Source: JAADJA01 sp963840975 (lineage in GTDB: Bacteria > Bacteroidota > Bacteroidia > Bacteroidales > JAADJA01). From it: a stretch of DNA of 64,000 bases. A model generated the notes under the pieces. The model did not search any database. It was given only the letters and a program-made list of their open reading frames with translations, and was not told the origin of the DNA. Positions 28,394 through 36,925 of this stretch are shown here, piece after piece. Every line of letters starts with the position of its first letter. Position 1 is the stretch's first letter. The position numbers and the translations under genes are program-made. The stretch is taken from contig CAWJBC010000021.1 in assembly GCA_963840975.1 (NCBI GenBank), forward strand, positions 248,001 to 312,000. The letters run 5' to 3'.

Positions 28394-28590
28394 TGAAGGC
28401 GAGGGTAAGGAGGCCGGGGTGATGAGGTGGTTAGTGTTAGGTGGGAACAGGAAATGCCTTTGTGACGACGAAGCATTCTTACACAAGCCCGCCTGTCCCC
28501 CCGTTCCGGAACGGACGGGAATGACGCAGCTGGGCAGGCAGGAATCCAGTCATGATCCTTAGCCTGCGCCTCAGCCTCCTCCTCCATCAA
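28394..28590. repeat. Composite intergenic repeat, copy B, with inverted hexamer arms
   Basis: The left arm (28394-28443) is a purine-rich run (GGTGAAGGCGAGGGTAAGGAG and on) whose complement reads as pyrimidine hexamers. The right arm (28559-28588) is CTTAGCCTGCGCCTCAGCCT and on, the same hexamer style in the other orientation. Between them is a GC-rich core containing TTCCGGAA (28504-28511) and the shared GGCAGGCAGGAATCC (28533-28547). Confidence 0.7.
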
Positions 28591-28704
28591 TTCAGGGATC
28601 AACTGAATATAACTTGCCTGATTGTGTTAAATTACCCATATACTTCCAGGCTTTACTTTTATAAATCTTTATAACTATAAATCAAAAATATAAATAGAGA
28701 ATAT

Positions 28705-28712
28705 TATATTTG
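28705..28712 (+). promoter_or_regulatory. Candidate -7 element for the CHU_C gene
   Basis: TATATTTG, a full match to TAnnTTTG, 17 bases before the ATG at 28729. The 5' leader would be about 10 bases. Confidence 0.45.
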
Positions 28713-28728
28713 TCAGGCAATTTTTTAC

Positions 28729-31275
28729 ATGAGAGTTTATTGTCATATAATATTTTCCTTTCTTTTAATGTTTGCCGCTCAAGCAGGGTATTCACAATGT
28801 GATACCCTCAACCTTGGGAGCGATACGCTATTGTGTGAAGGGACATTACTGGAGTTGGATGCAGGTGCAGGTTTTGTTTCATATCATTGGAATAACGGAT
28901 CTACAGATCAATACCTATCAGTAAGCGAGCCGGGAGTCTACTGGTGTGATGTGGTTTATATTGATTCGACCAACCTTGTTATCAACGGGGATTTTAGCCA
29001 GGGGAATACTGGTTTCAGCACCAATTATGTTTTGGGCGGAGGAGGACCCTGGGGTATTCTTTCTGAGGAGGGAACCTATGTGATTGGCACGAATGCTGCT
29101 TTGACACACGTGAATTTTTCACCATGCGTTGACCACACCTCAGGCGACGGATTATACATGATTATTAACGGCGATACCGTGCAGGAAGAATTTGTCTGGT
29201 GCCAGACGGTTGATGTTGATCCGAATACAAATTATTTTTTCTCGGGATGGTTTACTTCTGTGCAGCCTGATAACCCTGCAATACTGAGTTATTTTATCAA
29301 TGGAAGTATTATTGAAACTGTTCATCTTACAAGCATCACCTGTCTTTGGCAAAATTTTATTAAGGACTGGAATTCGGGTACGAGCACTACGGCTGAAATT
29401 TGTATTCTCAATCAGAATACAGAACTTTCCGGGAATGATTTCGGCATTGATGATATTCATCTTTTAAAATACTGTCCGTCATCCGATACCATTGTTATTG
29501 AATATATGCCCGCTCCTGAAGTGGATTTGGGAAACGATACCCTTTTGTGCGCAGGGACGCTGATGCCGCTTTCTGCCGGTGAGGGATTTGCCTCTTACCT
29601 GTGGAATAACGGATCACCAAATTCTGTCGTGATGGTTAACCAGGCTGGGATGTACTGGGTGCAGGTAACTTCAGAATCAGGTTGTATCGGGGCTGATACA
29701 ATATTTGTCGAATATACTGAAGAAATTGATCTAAATCTTGGTAACGATACCACAATATGTGAACAAGCAAGCTTATTGCTGAGTGCAGGGGAGGGCTTTG
29801 CCGGTTATAACTGGTTCGATGGAAGCTCGGCGTCCACCTATCTTGTAACTCAGCCCGGCACTTACTGGGTAAACGTGCTGAATAGTTTTGGTTGTACCGC
29901 AACCGATAGCATCAATATCGCGTTTTCAGCCGCTGCAAATGTCAGTCTGGGTGGCGATACTACGATATGCTCGAACGAAAATTATACCTTGAGTCCCGGT
30001 TCCGGGTTTGCAGGTTATTTATGGCAGGACGGCAGCACTAATCCCTTTCACCAGGTTTCAGGTTCCGGGTATTATTGGGTGATCGTCACGGATGATAATG
30101 GTTGTTTGGGATCGGATACGGTTTCCATTGTTATAATCCCTTCGCCGGTGGTAAGTTTGGGCAATGATACGACGCTTTGTACCGGAAGCAGTTTGTTACT
30201 GGATCCGGGCAGTCAGTATAGCTCGTATTTATGGCAGGACAACAGTACTTTGCCTTTTTTTACGGTAACCAGTCCGGGTTATTACAGTGTCACGGTTACC
30301 GAATACAATTGCCCGGCATCTGATGACATTTATGTCAATATTACTTCACCAGTTATTGATCTGGGAAATGATACACTATTGTGTTCCGGCGATACCCTTT
30401 ACCTCAATCCGGGGCAGGGATACAGCAGTTATCTTTGGCAGGATAACTCAACAGAACCGGTGTACGAAGTTGTTGAAGGCGGAAACTACTTAGTCGTGGT
30501 TACCGATAGCTATAATTGTTCGTCGGAAGATACCGTGGAAATAACTTCACTTTTTAAGCCTGCTGCGGATTTGGGAGGAGATAAAGGGTTCTGTGAAGGG
30601 GGAAGTATTTTATTAGAGACTGCACAAGGCCCATATTCCTATACCTGGAATGGTGAACCGGGAGATTATTATTTGGAAGTAGGGCAGGAAGGAACTTATA
30701 CGGTGGAAGTTTCCAACGAATGCGGAAGTGTCAGTGATCAGGTGGTAGTGACGGAATTTCCGGTTCCTTTAGTGAACCTTGGTTCCGATCAGGTGATACA
30801 ACCCGGCGAAAGTATTCAGTTGGATGCAGGCGGTGGTTTCGATCAGTACATCTGGCAGGATGGTTCAGGCGGACAATACTTTATGGTTATAGCAGAGCAG
30901 ATAGATACAGAAGATCCCTATTATTGGGTTGAGGTATGGGAAGGTTTTTGCAAAAGCAGCGATACGGCGCGCATCGAAATGTTCAATGTAAAGGTCCCCA
31001 TTGTGATCACACCGGACGGAGATGGATATAACGATATCTTTTCACCTTATAAAGAAAGTTGGAGCGGTATTAACCGGAATCACATCATTATTTTCAACCG
31101 CTGGGGCGAAAAGGTTTGGGAATCGGATAACTTTGAGCAGGGCTGGGATGGAAAGCGTGATGGATACTACGTAGCAGATGGTACTTATTTCTGGATCCTT
31201 GACGTTTACTATGGAGAGAATGACCTTTCACAAACCATAAAAGGATCTGTAACAGTATTGAATGCTGGCAATTAA
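28729..31275 (+). CDS. Large secreted repeat protein with CHU_C (T9SS type B) C-terminal domain
   Basis: A signal peptide (cleaved near AGYSQ) is followed by about eight Ig/PKD-like units of 60-70 residues. Each has the form LGNDTxLCxGxxLxLxxGxGxxSYxWxDxS, then GxYxVxVTDxxGCxxxDTV. Unit 1 is at about residues 25-80, units 2-8 at about 265-745. Between unit 1 and unit 2 sits a different domain (about 83-250; NGDFSQGNTGFSTNY, then DIHLLKYCP at its end) that looks like a carbohydrate-binding-type jelly roll. The end (about 757-848) is a gliding-motility type B domain: VITPDGDGYNDIF, FNRWGEKVWE, WDGKRDGYYVADGTYFW. It is 848 residues, most likely an adhesin or matrix protein on the cell surface. 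Confidence 0.92.
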   Translation: MRVYCHIIFSFLLMFAAQAGYSQCDTLNLGSDTLLCEGTLLELDAGAGFVSYHWNNGSTDQYLSVSEPGVYWCDVVYIDSTNLVINGDFSQGNTGFSTNYVLGGGGPWGILSEEGTYVIGTNAALTHVNFSPCVDHTSGDGLYMIINGDTVQEEFVWCQTVDVDPNTNYFFSGWFTSVQPDNPAILSYFINGSIIETVHLTSITCLWQNFIKDWNSGTSTTAEICILNQNTELSGNDFGIDDIHLLKYCPSSDTIVIEYMPAPEVDLGNDTLLCAGTLMPLSAGEGFASYLWNNGSPNSVVMVNQAGMYWVQVTSESGCIGADTIFVEYTEEIDLNLGNDTTICEQASLLLSAGEGFAGYNWFDGSSASTYLVTQPGTYWVNVLNSFGCTATDSINIAFSAAANVSLGGDTTICSNENYTLSPGSGFAGYLWQDGSTNPFHQVSGSGYYWVIVTDDNGCLGSDTVSIVIIPSPVVSLGNDTTLCTGSSLLLDPGSQYSSYLWQDNSTLPFFTVTSPGYYSVTVTEYNCPASDDIYVNITSPVIDLGNDTLLCSGDTLYLNPGQGYSSYLWQDNSTEPVYEVVEGGNYLVVVTDSYNCSSEDTVEITSLFKPAADLGGDKGFCEGGSILLETAQGPYSYTWNGEPGDYYLEVGQEGTYTVEVSNECGSVSDQVVVTEFPVPLVNLGSDQVIQPGESIQLDAGGGFDQYIWQDGSGGQYFMVIAEQIDTEDPYYWVEVWEGFCKSSDTARIEMFNVKVPIVITPDGDGYNDIFSPYKESWSGINRNHIIIFNRWGEKVWESDNFEQGWDGKRDGYYVADGTYFWILDVYYGENDLSQTIKGSVTVLNAGN

Positions 31276-31373
31276 TCCGATACTTGCGACATTCCGATAT
31301 TCATAAGCCCATCAGCGTAAACGGGTTATCTTGTTTTGTTATTTATTAAACTTTAAATTTTAACTATTAAATC

Positions 31374-32794
31374 ATGAAGGGAGCTTTAATATTCTTATTT
31401 CTATGGGTAGCAAATATTTTTCGTCAGTGCACAGCAATACAATGATTCTTGGACTTCGCTTGATTCTCGCCCCATTCCTGCCTGGTTTGAAGATGCAAAA
31501 TTCGGAATATTCATTCACTGGGGAGTGTATTCCGTACCTGCCTGGCGAAAGCTGGAACCTGGACTCTATGCATCCTATGCTGAGTGGTACTATGCAAGGG
31601 TGATGTACAACGAGAAAAATGGAGGGGCTGACTTTCACAATAAAAACTATGGAAAAGATTTTGAATACCGGGATTTTGCTCCGCTATTTAAAGCAGAATT
31701 GTTCGACCCGGTTTATTGGGCAGGGTTGTTTAAAAGTTCTGGCGCTCGGTATGTGGTGCTGACAAGCAAGCATCACGATGGGTTTTGCCTTTGGCCTACT
31801 CAAAGCCCATATAAGAAAGACTGGAATGCATTGGATATTGGCCCTAAGCGGGATTTATTGGGAGAACTATCGGCAGCTATGAAAGCGGCAGGACTTAAAA
31901 TGGGTGTCTATTATTCGCTTGTTGAATGGGAAAGCAGCCGGACCCATCGCACCCCGTCGGGATATTATTTACCGCAAAGTATCGTTGATAAATATAAAAT
32001 TCCTGAAAATGTATACGTGGATAAACATGTAATCCTGCAGCTGAAGGAATTGGTAGAGAACTACAAGCCTTCCCTTATTTTTGCAGATGGTGGAGAATGG
32101 GACGGGACAGAGGATTACTGGAAAACCAAATCGTTTCTATCCTGGTTATACAGCGATTCTCCTGTAAAAGACGAGGTGGTGGTCAATGACCGCTTTGCCA
32201 AAGATATGCCAGGTAATCACGGGGATTATTATTCAAGCGAATATAAAGATATGGATGAGGCGAAAACTCAACCATCCCTGGGAAGAAAGCAGGGGAATTG
32301 GCGGATCATACGGATATAACAGGGCAGAAGGAATCGAAGACTACAACAGTTCTGAAGAACTTATTCATGAATTGATCGACATTGTTAGCCGTGGCGGGAA
32401 TTTATTACTGAACGTGGGACCCACAGCCGACGGCAGAATCCCTGTTATTATGCAGGAAAGATTGAAAGATATTGGCCATTGGCTGGAAGTAAATGGCGAG
32501 GCGATTTACGAAACCCGGAAATCACCCATTCCCAAACAGGAAAGAACAAGCCAGGAAGTATATTTTACAACAAAAGAAAAAGAACTGTTCTGCATTTTCA
32601 CCCAATGGACAGACTCGATCGAAATTAAATTAGCTGAAGGTGAAAAGGTAAGGGATATCGCAATGTTGGGCTATGAAGGGATGATAAAATGGGATTTGGC
32701 TGAAGGGAATAAGGTAAGAATTCAAATACCGCGGCTGACAATCAATGAAATCCACTGCCTCTATGCCTGGACTTTGAAAATGGAAATGGAATAA
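31374..32794 (+). pseudogene. Alpha-L-fucosidase, GH29, two frameshifts
   Basis: GH29 enzymes release terminal alpha-L-fucose from glycans with retention. The ATG at 31374 opens a signal peptide, which is interrupted in the T5 run at 31417-31421; one more T joins it to VSAQQYNDSW and the enzyme proper. Next come PAWFEDAKFGIFIHWG, YVVLTSKHHDGFCLW, KMGVYYSLVEW and IFADGGEWD, where the Asp is the likely nucleophile. A second slip at the AAAA of 32263-32266 moves the frame; dropping one A gives DEAKLNHPWEESRGIGGSYGYN, as the family has. The rest (RGGNLLLNVGPTADGRIP, a C-terminal beta domain) runs to 32794. Restored length is about 473 residues, normal. Both lesions are homopolymer indels, so the gene may be intact in reality. 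Confidence 0.88.
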
Positions 32795-33154
32795 GAATAT
32801 TGAATGGTAAGCTTTTGACTTGCAGCAATAATAAGATGCGAAATATTAGATGTTAGATATTAGACATTAGAAGTTAGACTTGAAACACCAGTAACAAGCA
32901 AGGAGCAACCTGAATCATCCCCGGCAACAAGTCGGTATCTTCTGGTAATAAGGAATATAATTAGCCCGGGTCATTAAAACTTCCATTTGTTAAAATCTCA
33001 TAAATAATTTCCAGGCGATTAAACTTTACTATCAGGGTGTTTGTCTAAATGCCATTGGCATTAAAAAAGAAGTCAATTTTAGCGGCGGTCTGCAGAACAT
33101 TGGTTTACTTTGCCGGATTAAAAATAGAAGGAGAAATAATTGGTCAGAATATAC
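32795..33154. other. Gap of 360 bases
   Basis: It holds the heptamer array at 32845-32879, a nearby AACAAGCAAGGAGCAACC string of similar style, and presumably the promoter of the barrel receptor at 33155. A TTG at 33140 extends that frame by five residues but the ATG fits the signal peptide better. Nothing else is clear. Confidence 0.55.
32845..32879 (+). repeat. TTAGA-type heptamer array
   Basis: Five tandem heptamers: ATTAGAT GTTAGAT ATTAGAC ATTAGAA GTTAGAC. Period 7 throughout, with changes at the first and last base of the unit. Confidence 0.85.
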
Positions 33155-35650
33155 ATGAAACGTTGGCTAACAGGGGTTTTATTGGGGATTATGGCGGTGG
33201 CAGGTTATGCACAGCAACCGGGCGGCGGCAAGCCCGATTTTCAAAACATGCCGCCCGAAGGCATTATTACCGGTCAGGTTAATGATAAACAATTGAATCA
33301 GCCTATGGAGTATGCCAACCTTGTGCTTTTCAGCATAAAAGATTCTTCCATTGTGGCTGGTACGGTAACCGGAGTTGACGGTAAGTTCAGACTTGAAAAG
33401 GTCCCGTATGGTAGATTCTACATTGTTGCAAACTTTATCGGTTACAATAAGACTACCTTGAGCGATATTATGATCACACCAAAAGCAAAGACGCTCGACC
33501 TGGGAGTTATCAACCTTGATATGGCTTCGACAAATCTTGAGGGTGTTGAGATTACAGCCGACAAGCAGCGGATTGAATACAAAATTGATAAAAAGATCGT
33601 GAATGTCAGCCAGGATCTGATGGGTTCAGGTAGTTCCGCAATTGCTGTACTCGAAAATGTTCCTTCGGTAAATGTTGACATCGAAGGAAATGTCAGCCTG
33701 AGGGGAAGCTCCAGTTTTACGGTTCTGATTGACGGCCGCCCCAGTGTATTGAATGGCAATGACGCATTGCAGCAGATTCCTGCCAGCAGCATTGACCATA
33801 TCGAGATCATTACCAATCCATCTGCCAAATACGACCCAGATGGAACCGGCGGCATCATCAACGTGATTTTAAAAAAGCAAAAAAATCCCGGCATCAACGG
33901 AATTGTTAATCTTTCCATAGGAACCAAAAATAAATACAGAGCAGATGTTTTGCTCAATTACCGGACAAAAAATTTCAATGTCTTTGGCGGGATAGATGGC
34001 AATTACAACGAATTCAGTATGAAGGGAATTTCAAATTATAATACATATTTTGGTGATTCCACAAGTTACAGAGATACCGATATGAAGGGTCAAATGGTCA
34101 GAAAAGGATATGGTGTGAAAGCCGGGATGGATTACTATATTAATGACCGGTCAACTCTCACCTTTTCGGGCAGGTATGGTGGATATGGATTTAACCGTGA
34201 TGGAATTTCATCCCGCCATATTTATACTGATCCTGTCGGTTATGATGAATATTCTCAATCGCAAACAACCTCACAAAGAGGCGGAGATTTTTATGAATTG
34301 AATTCAAATTACGTTATAAAATTTGATGATAAGGGTCACCAGCTCGAAGCTGTGGCGATTTATTCGAGGCGTAACGGCGATGACACGGAGGATCAAAAAG
34401 ACTACGCTACCGACAGCTACTATAACATTACGGATGATCAGCCTACTTCAATACAAACCAATGAGGATGAATTATCAGATGATATTCGCCTGAAACTGGA
34501 TTACACCAAGCCGATTGGTAAAGATGGTAAAATCGAAGCCGGTTACCAGAGCCGTTTGGAATATGAAAATCAAACGTTCCTTTTCCTGGATTATGATTAT
34601 CCCTCGGGAGAATGGGTTGAAAACAGTAACTTCACGAGTGTAGCTGATTTTAAGGACAATATCCATGGTGTGTATGGGATTTATTCAAATACATGGAAAA
34701 ATTTGGGTTATCAGTTGGGACTTCGCGGAGAATATACCGACCGCGTGATTGACAATGCTGCGTCACCACAGGTTTATACCCTCAACAGGTTCGATTTTTT
34801 TCCATCCATTCACTTATCAAAGCAATTTAAAAACGATCATCAACTGATAGCCAGTTATAGCCGCAGAGTTGAACGCCCCGATGGGCAGGAGCTTGATCCG
34901 TTTCCTCAGTACATTGACGCTTACAGAATCCGGGTCGGAAACCCTGAACTGGAACCGGAATACATTGGTTCTTTTGAATTAAATTATCAGAAAAGAATCA
35001 AATCATCCTTTATCTCACTCGAAGGATATTACCGGATAAACACGAATAAAATCACACGGGTACAGTCAAACTATATGGATACAACCATCGTGAATGATTC
35101 GGTCATCATTTCAAGTAAAACAATTTATACTTTTCAAAACCTGAATAAGGATTATTCGCTGGGTGCTGAACTGATGGGTAATGTGGATATCACTAAATGG
35201 TTAAATGTAAATGCAAGCATCAACATTTTTGATTACCGTCTCGAAGGCAATGTTGAAGGGGAAGACGTGAACAAGAGTTCTACCAACTGGGATGGAAAGC
35301 TGAATATTACAATGAAATTCAAAAATGATTTTCGTGCTCAAATATCGGGAATTTACAGAGGAAAATCAGTCACTGCCCAGGGCACACAGGAAGGCTTTCC
35401 CATGCTGAATCTCGCACTGCGCAAAGATTTTCTTGATAAGCGACTTTCCACCACATTGTCCGTCAGAGATTTGTTGATGACCGGGAAGCGTGAATCCACC
35501 TCATCCGGAGCCGGCTTTTATTCGTTTGATAGTTTTAAACGTGAAGCGCCCATCCTCACCCTCGATATTAGCTATACCATCAACAATTACAAAAAACAAC
35601 GTGCCGGCCGCACGGAGGAAGGCGGTCAGGAAATGGATATGGAGTTTTAG
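33155..35650 (+). CDS. TonB-dependent-receptor-like outer membrane protein with CarboxypepD_reg domain
   Basis: The ATG at 33155 opens a signal peptide (MKRWLTGVLLGIMAVAGYAQ). A carboxypeptidase-regulatory-like domain follows (about residues 38-120; GQVNDKQLNQPMEYANLVL, VDGKFRLEKVPYG), then a plug domain (about 145-230; VLENVPSVNVDIEGNVSLRG, VLIDGRPSVL, IEIITNPSAKYDPDGTGGI). A barrel then runs to the end (about 240-831; OMP_b-brl_3-type strands, with YSRRVERPDGQELDPFPQY typical of that group). No classic TonB box was recognised. It probably imports or binds a peptide- or glycan-like ligand; no SusD partner lies beside it, so a glycan-specific role is not supported. Confidence 0.9.
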   Translation: MKRWLTGVLLGIMAVAGYAQQPGGGKPDFQNMPPEGIITGQVNDKQLNQPMEYANLVLFSIKDSSIVAGTVTGVDGKFRLEKVPYGRFYIVANFIGYNKTTLSDIMITPKAKTLDLGVINLDMASTNLEGVEITADKQRIEYKIDKKIVNVSQDLMGSGSSAIAVLENVPSVNVDIEGNVSLRGSSSFTVLIDGRPSVLNGNDALQQIPASSIDHIEIITNPSAKYDPDGTGGIINVILKKQKNPGINGIVNLSIGTKNKYRADVLLNYRTKNFNVFGGIDGNYNEFSMKGISNYNTYFGDSTSYRDTDMKGQMVRKGYGVKAGMDYYINDRSTLTFSGRYGGYGFNRDGISSRHIYTDPVGYDEYSQSQTTSQRGGDFYELNSNYVIKFDDKGHQLEAVAIYSRRNGDDTEDQKDYATDSYYNITDDQPTSIQTNEDELSDDIRLKLDYTKPIGKDGKIEAGYQSRLEYENQTFLFLDYDYPSGEWVENSNFTSVADFKDNIHGVYGIYSNTWKNLGYQLGLRGEYTDRVIDNAASPQVYTLNRFDFFPSIHLSKQFKNDHQLIASYSRRVERPDGQELDPFPQYIDAYRIRVGNPELEPEYIGSFELNYQKRIKSSFISLEGYYRINTNKITRVQSNYMDTTIVNDSVIISSKTIYTFQNLNKDYSLGAELMGNVDITKWLNVNASINIFDYRLEGNVEGEDVNKSSTNWDGKLNITMKFKNDFRAQISGIYRGKSVTAQGTQEGFPMLNLALRKDFLDKRLSTTLSVRDLLMTGKRESTSSGAGFYSFDSFKREAPILTLDISYTINNYKKQRAGRTEEGGQEMDMEF

Positions 35651-35674
35651 TTCCTAAGCAGGTAATTCCTTTTA

Positions 35675-36256
35675 TTATTCATTTATCAGGTTAAATCCCA
35701 GATAAAACTGGAATACACTATTCTGATAAGTTGAATTATAAGTGTCAGATCCGGAATTGTTAATATTCATCTTAAAAGGCAGCCCATAACAGTAGCGCAT
35801 TCCGGCATTCAGTTTTTCGCTGATGTTGAAGCGCGCTCCGAAATCAAATCCAAAATCAAAACTGTTCAAAACTTCCTCCCCCGAAATCATATAACCTATT
35901 TCCGGTCCGAATTCAAATTCAACTATGGTGAAAGGCTTATAGACCAATAAAAGGGGGATGTTAAGGTAGTTAAGACTTACATTGGTAGTTTCACCATCAA
36001 TCTCCTCTTTGTATCCTTTATTCGAAAATAAAAGTTCAGCCTGCCATAACAAATGGTCGCTGAAAGGCTGCTGAAAGTAGCTACCTGCATGGAAGGACGT
36101 GCGGGATGAATATAAAGTACGGTCTTGTGTATCTCCAGATTTTGTCCAGATGATACTTGAAATATTTGCCCCGGCTTTTAATCCGCCTTTCATTTGACCC
36201 ATCGAACTATATGCCATGCCGGTAAAGATGATCAGAATTATAGTGAATCGTTTCAT
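35675..36256 (-). CDS. PorT-type outer membrane beta-barrel protein
   Basis: A signal peptide (MKRFTIILIIFTGMAYSSMGQ) is followed by GGLKAGANISSIIW, the common first strand of the Bacteroidota outer-membrane barrel family (OMP_b-brl_2). Then come LLFSNKGYKEEI, LNIPLLLVYKP, EFGPEIGYMIS and a C-terminal strand VFQFYLGFNLINE. It is 193 residues, the size of an 8-stranded barrel. It is convergent with the receptor at 33155-35650. The function is unknown; 'PorT family' describes the fold and does not show a role in T9SS. Confidence 0.82.
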   Translation of the reverse strand: MKRFTIILIIFTGMAYSSMGQMKGGLKAGANISSIIWTKSGDTQDRTLYSSRTSFHAGSYFQQPFSDHLLWQAELLFSNKGYKEEIDGETTNVSLNYLNIPLLLVYKPFTIVEFEFGPEIGYMISGEEVLNSFDFGFDFGARFNISEKLNAGMRYCYGLPFKMNINNSGSDTYNSTYQNSVFQFYLGFNLINE

Positions 36257-36275
36257 TTAATTTTAACTTGAGTGC

Positions 36276-36283
36276 CAAAAATA
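36276..36283 (-). promoter_or_regulatory. Candidate -7 element for the PorT-type barrel gene
   Basis: On the minus strand this reads TATTTTTG followed by G, matching TAnnTTTG, 20 bases before the start at 36256. Confidence 0.35.
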
Positions 36284-36443
36284 AAACAAAAACCCGGATG
36301 ATTTGAGATAAGTAAATGTTAAGGCTTCGTAAATATTAATTCAATAGCAAAATGTTTTCGGATAAAACCAAAAAAATAAAAGCAGGAGCTATTGCTTCTC
36401 ATAAGACAAAAAACACTTCGCCGCAAGGGGTAGAGGAGATATT

Positions 36444-36659
36444 TTAAGATTTGTCTTCCTTCTTTTCGCAACTGATATGGACAAGCATACCAAAAATTCC
36501 AGCCATAAAGAAAAATTGTGCACCCCAGAAAAAATTCCAGTATTTTTCAACGGAAAGGAAAGGACCGACAAAAAATCCAATGATTCCTCCTAAGAGTAAA
36601 AGTGCACCAATGCCACCTGTGAGTAACCCCATGTACTTGCAAATCTGACCTATTTTCAT
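36444..36659 (-). CDS. Small membrane protein of unknown function
   Basis: The ATG at 36659 gives 71 residues (an in-frame ATG at 36686 would add nine). Two hydrophobic spans (GLLTGGIGALLLLGGIIGFF and WGAQFFFMAGIFGMLVHISC) are separated by a short loop with LSVEKYWNF, and the tail is charged (EKKEDKS). It is probably an inner-membrane protein with both ends in the cytoplasm. I recognise no family; its size and clear topology support a real gene. Confidence 0.6.
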   Translation of the reverse strand: MKIGQICKYMGLLTGGIGALLLLGGIIGFFVGPFLSVEKYWNFFWGAQFFFMAGIFGMLVHISCEKKEDKS

Positions 36660-36783
36660 AAAAATATGATTTGATTGAGACCCCAAATGTATAAAATTAT
36701 TATTACTCTACAATAAACGGGATAAAACCCACAATTCTTTAACAGGAAATATGGAGAATCCGTTAGGTTCCAGACTGGTCAAA

Positions 36784-36825
36784 GGCATTTTTTTGACTTT
36801 TCGGAGTGGACTCAAATATTTACTT
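36784..36825. repeat. Dispersed TTTTCGGAGYGGACTCA repeat, copy 2
   Basis: GGCATTTTTTTGACTTTTCGGAGTGGACTCA then AATATTTACTT, matching 24848-24897 with one C-to-T change in the central block and a short deletion before it. It lies in the 239-base gap between two minus-strand genes. Confidence 0.65.
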
Positions 36826-36925
36826 CCCAATGGATTGCTTTTGCCGTAGCACTTATTTTTCATATATTAAATTCTTTATTTTGCTAAAATAGTCAGTTAA
36901 CAAACTGATTTGATACAAATTATTA

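Larger units (their letters stand above)
28299..28728. other. Gap of 430 bases with an inverted composite repeat
   Basis: The gap holds composite repeat copy B (28394-28590) and the promoter region of the CHU_C gene. The only open frames here are low-complexity translations of the repeat. Confidence 0.7.

Noticed and set aside
28348..28602. An 84-codon minus-strand frame
   Set aside because: It translates the composite hexamer repeat and has low complexity.
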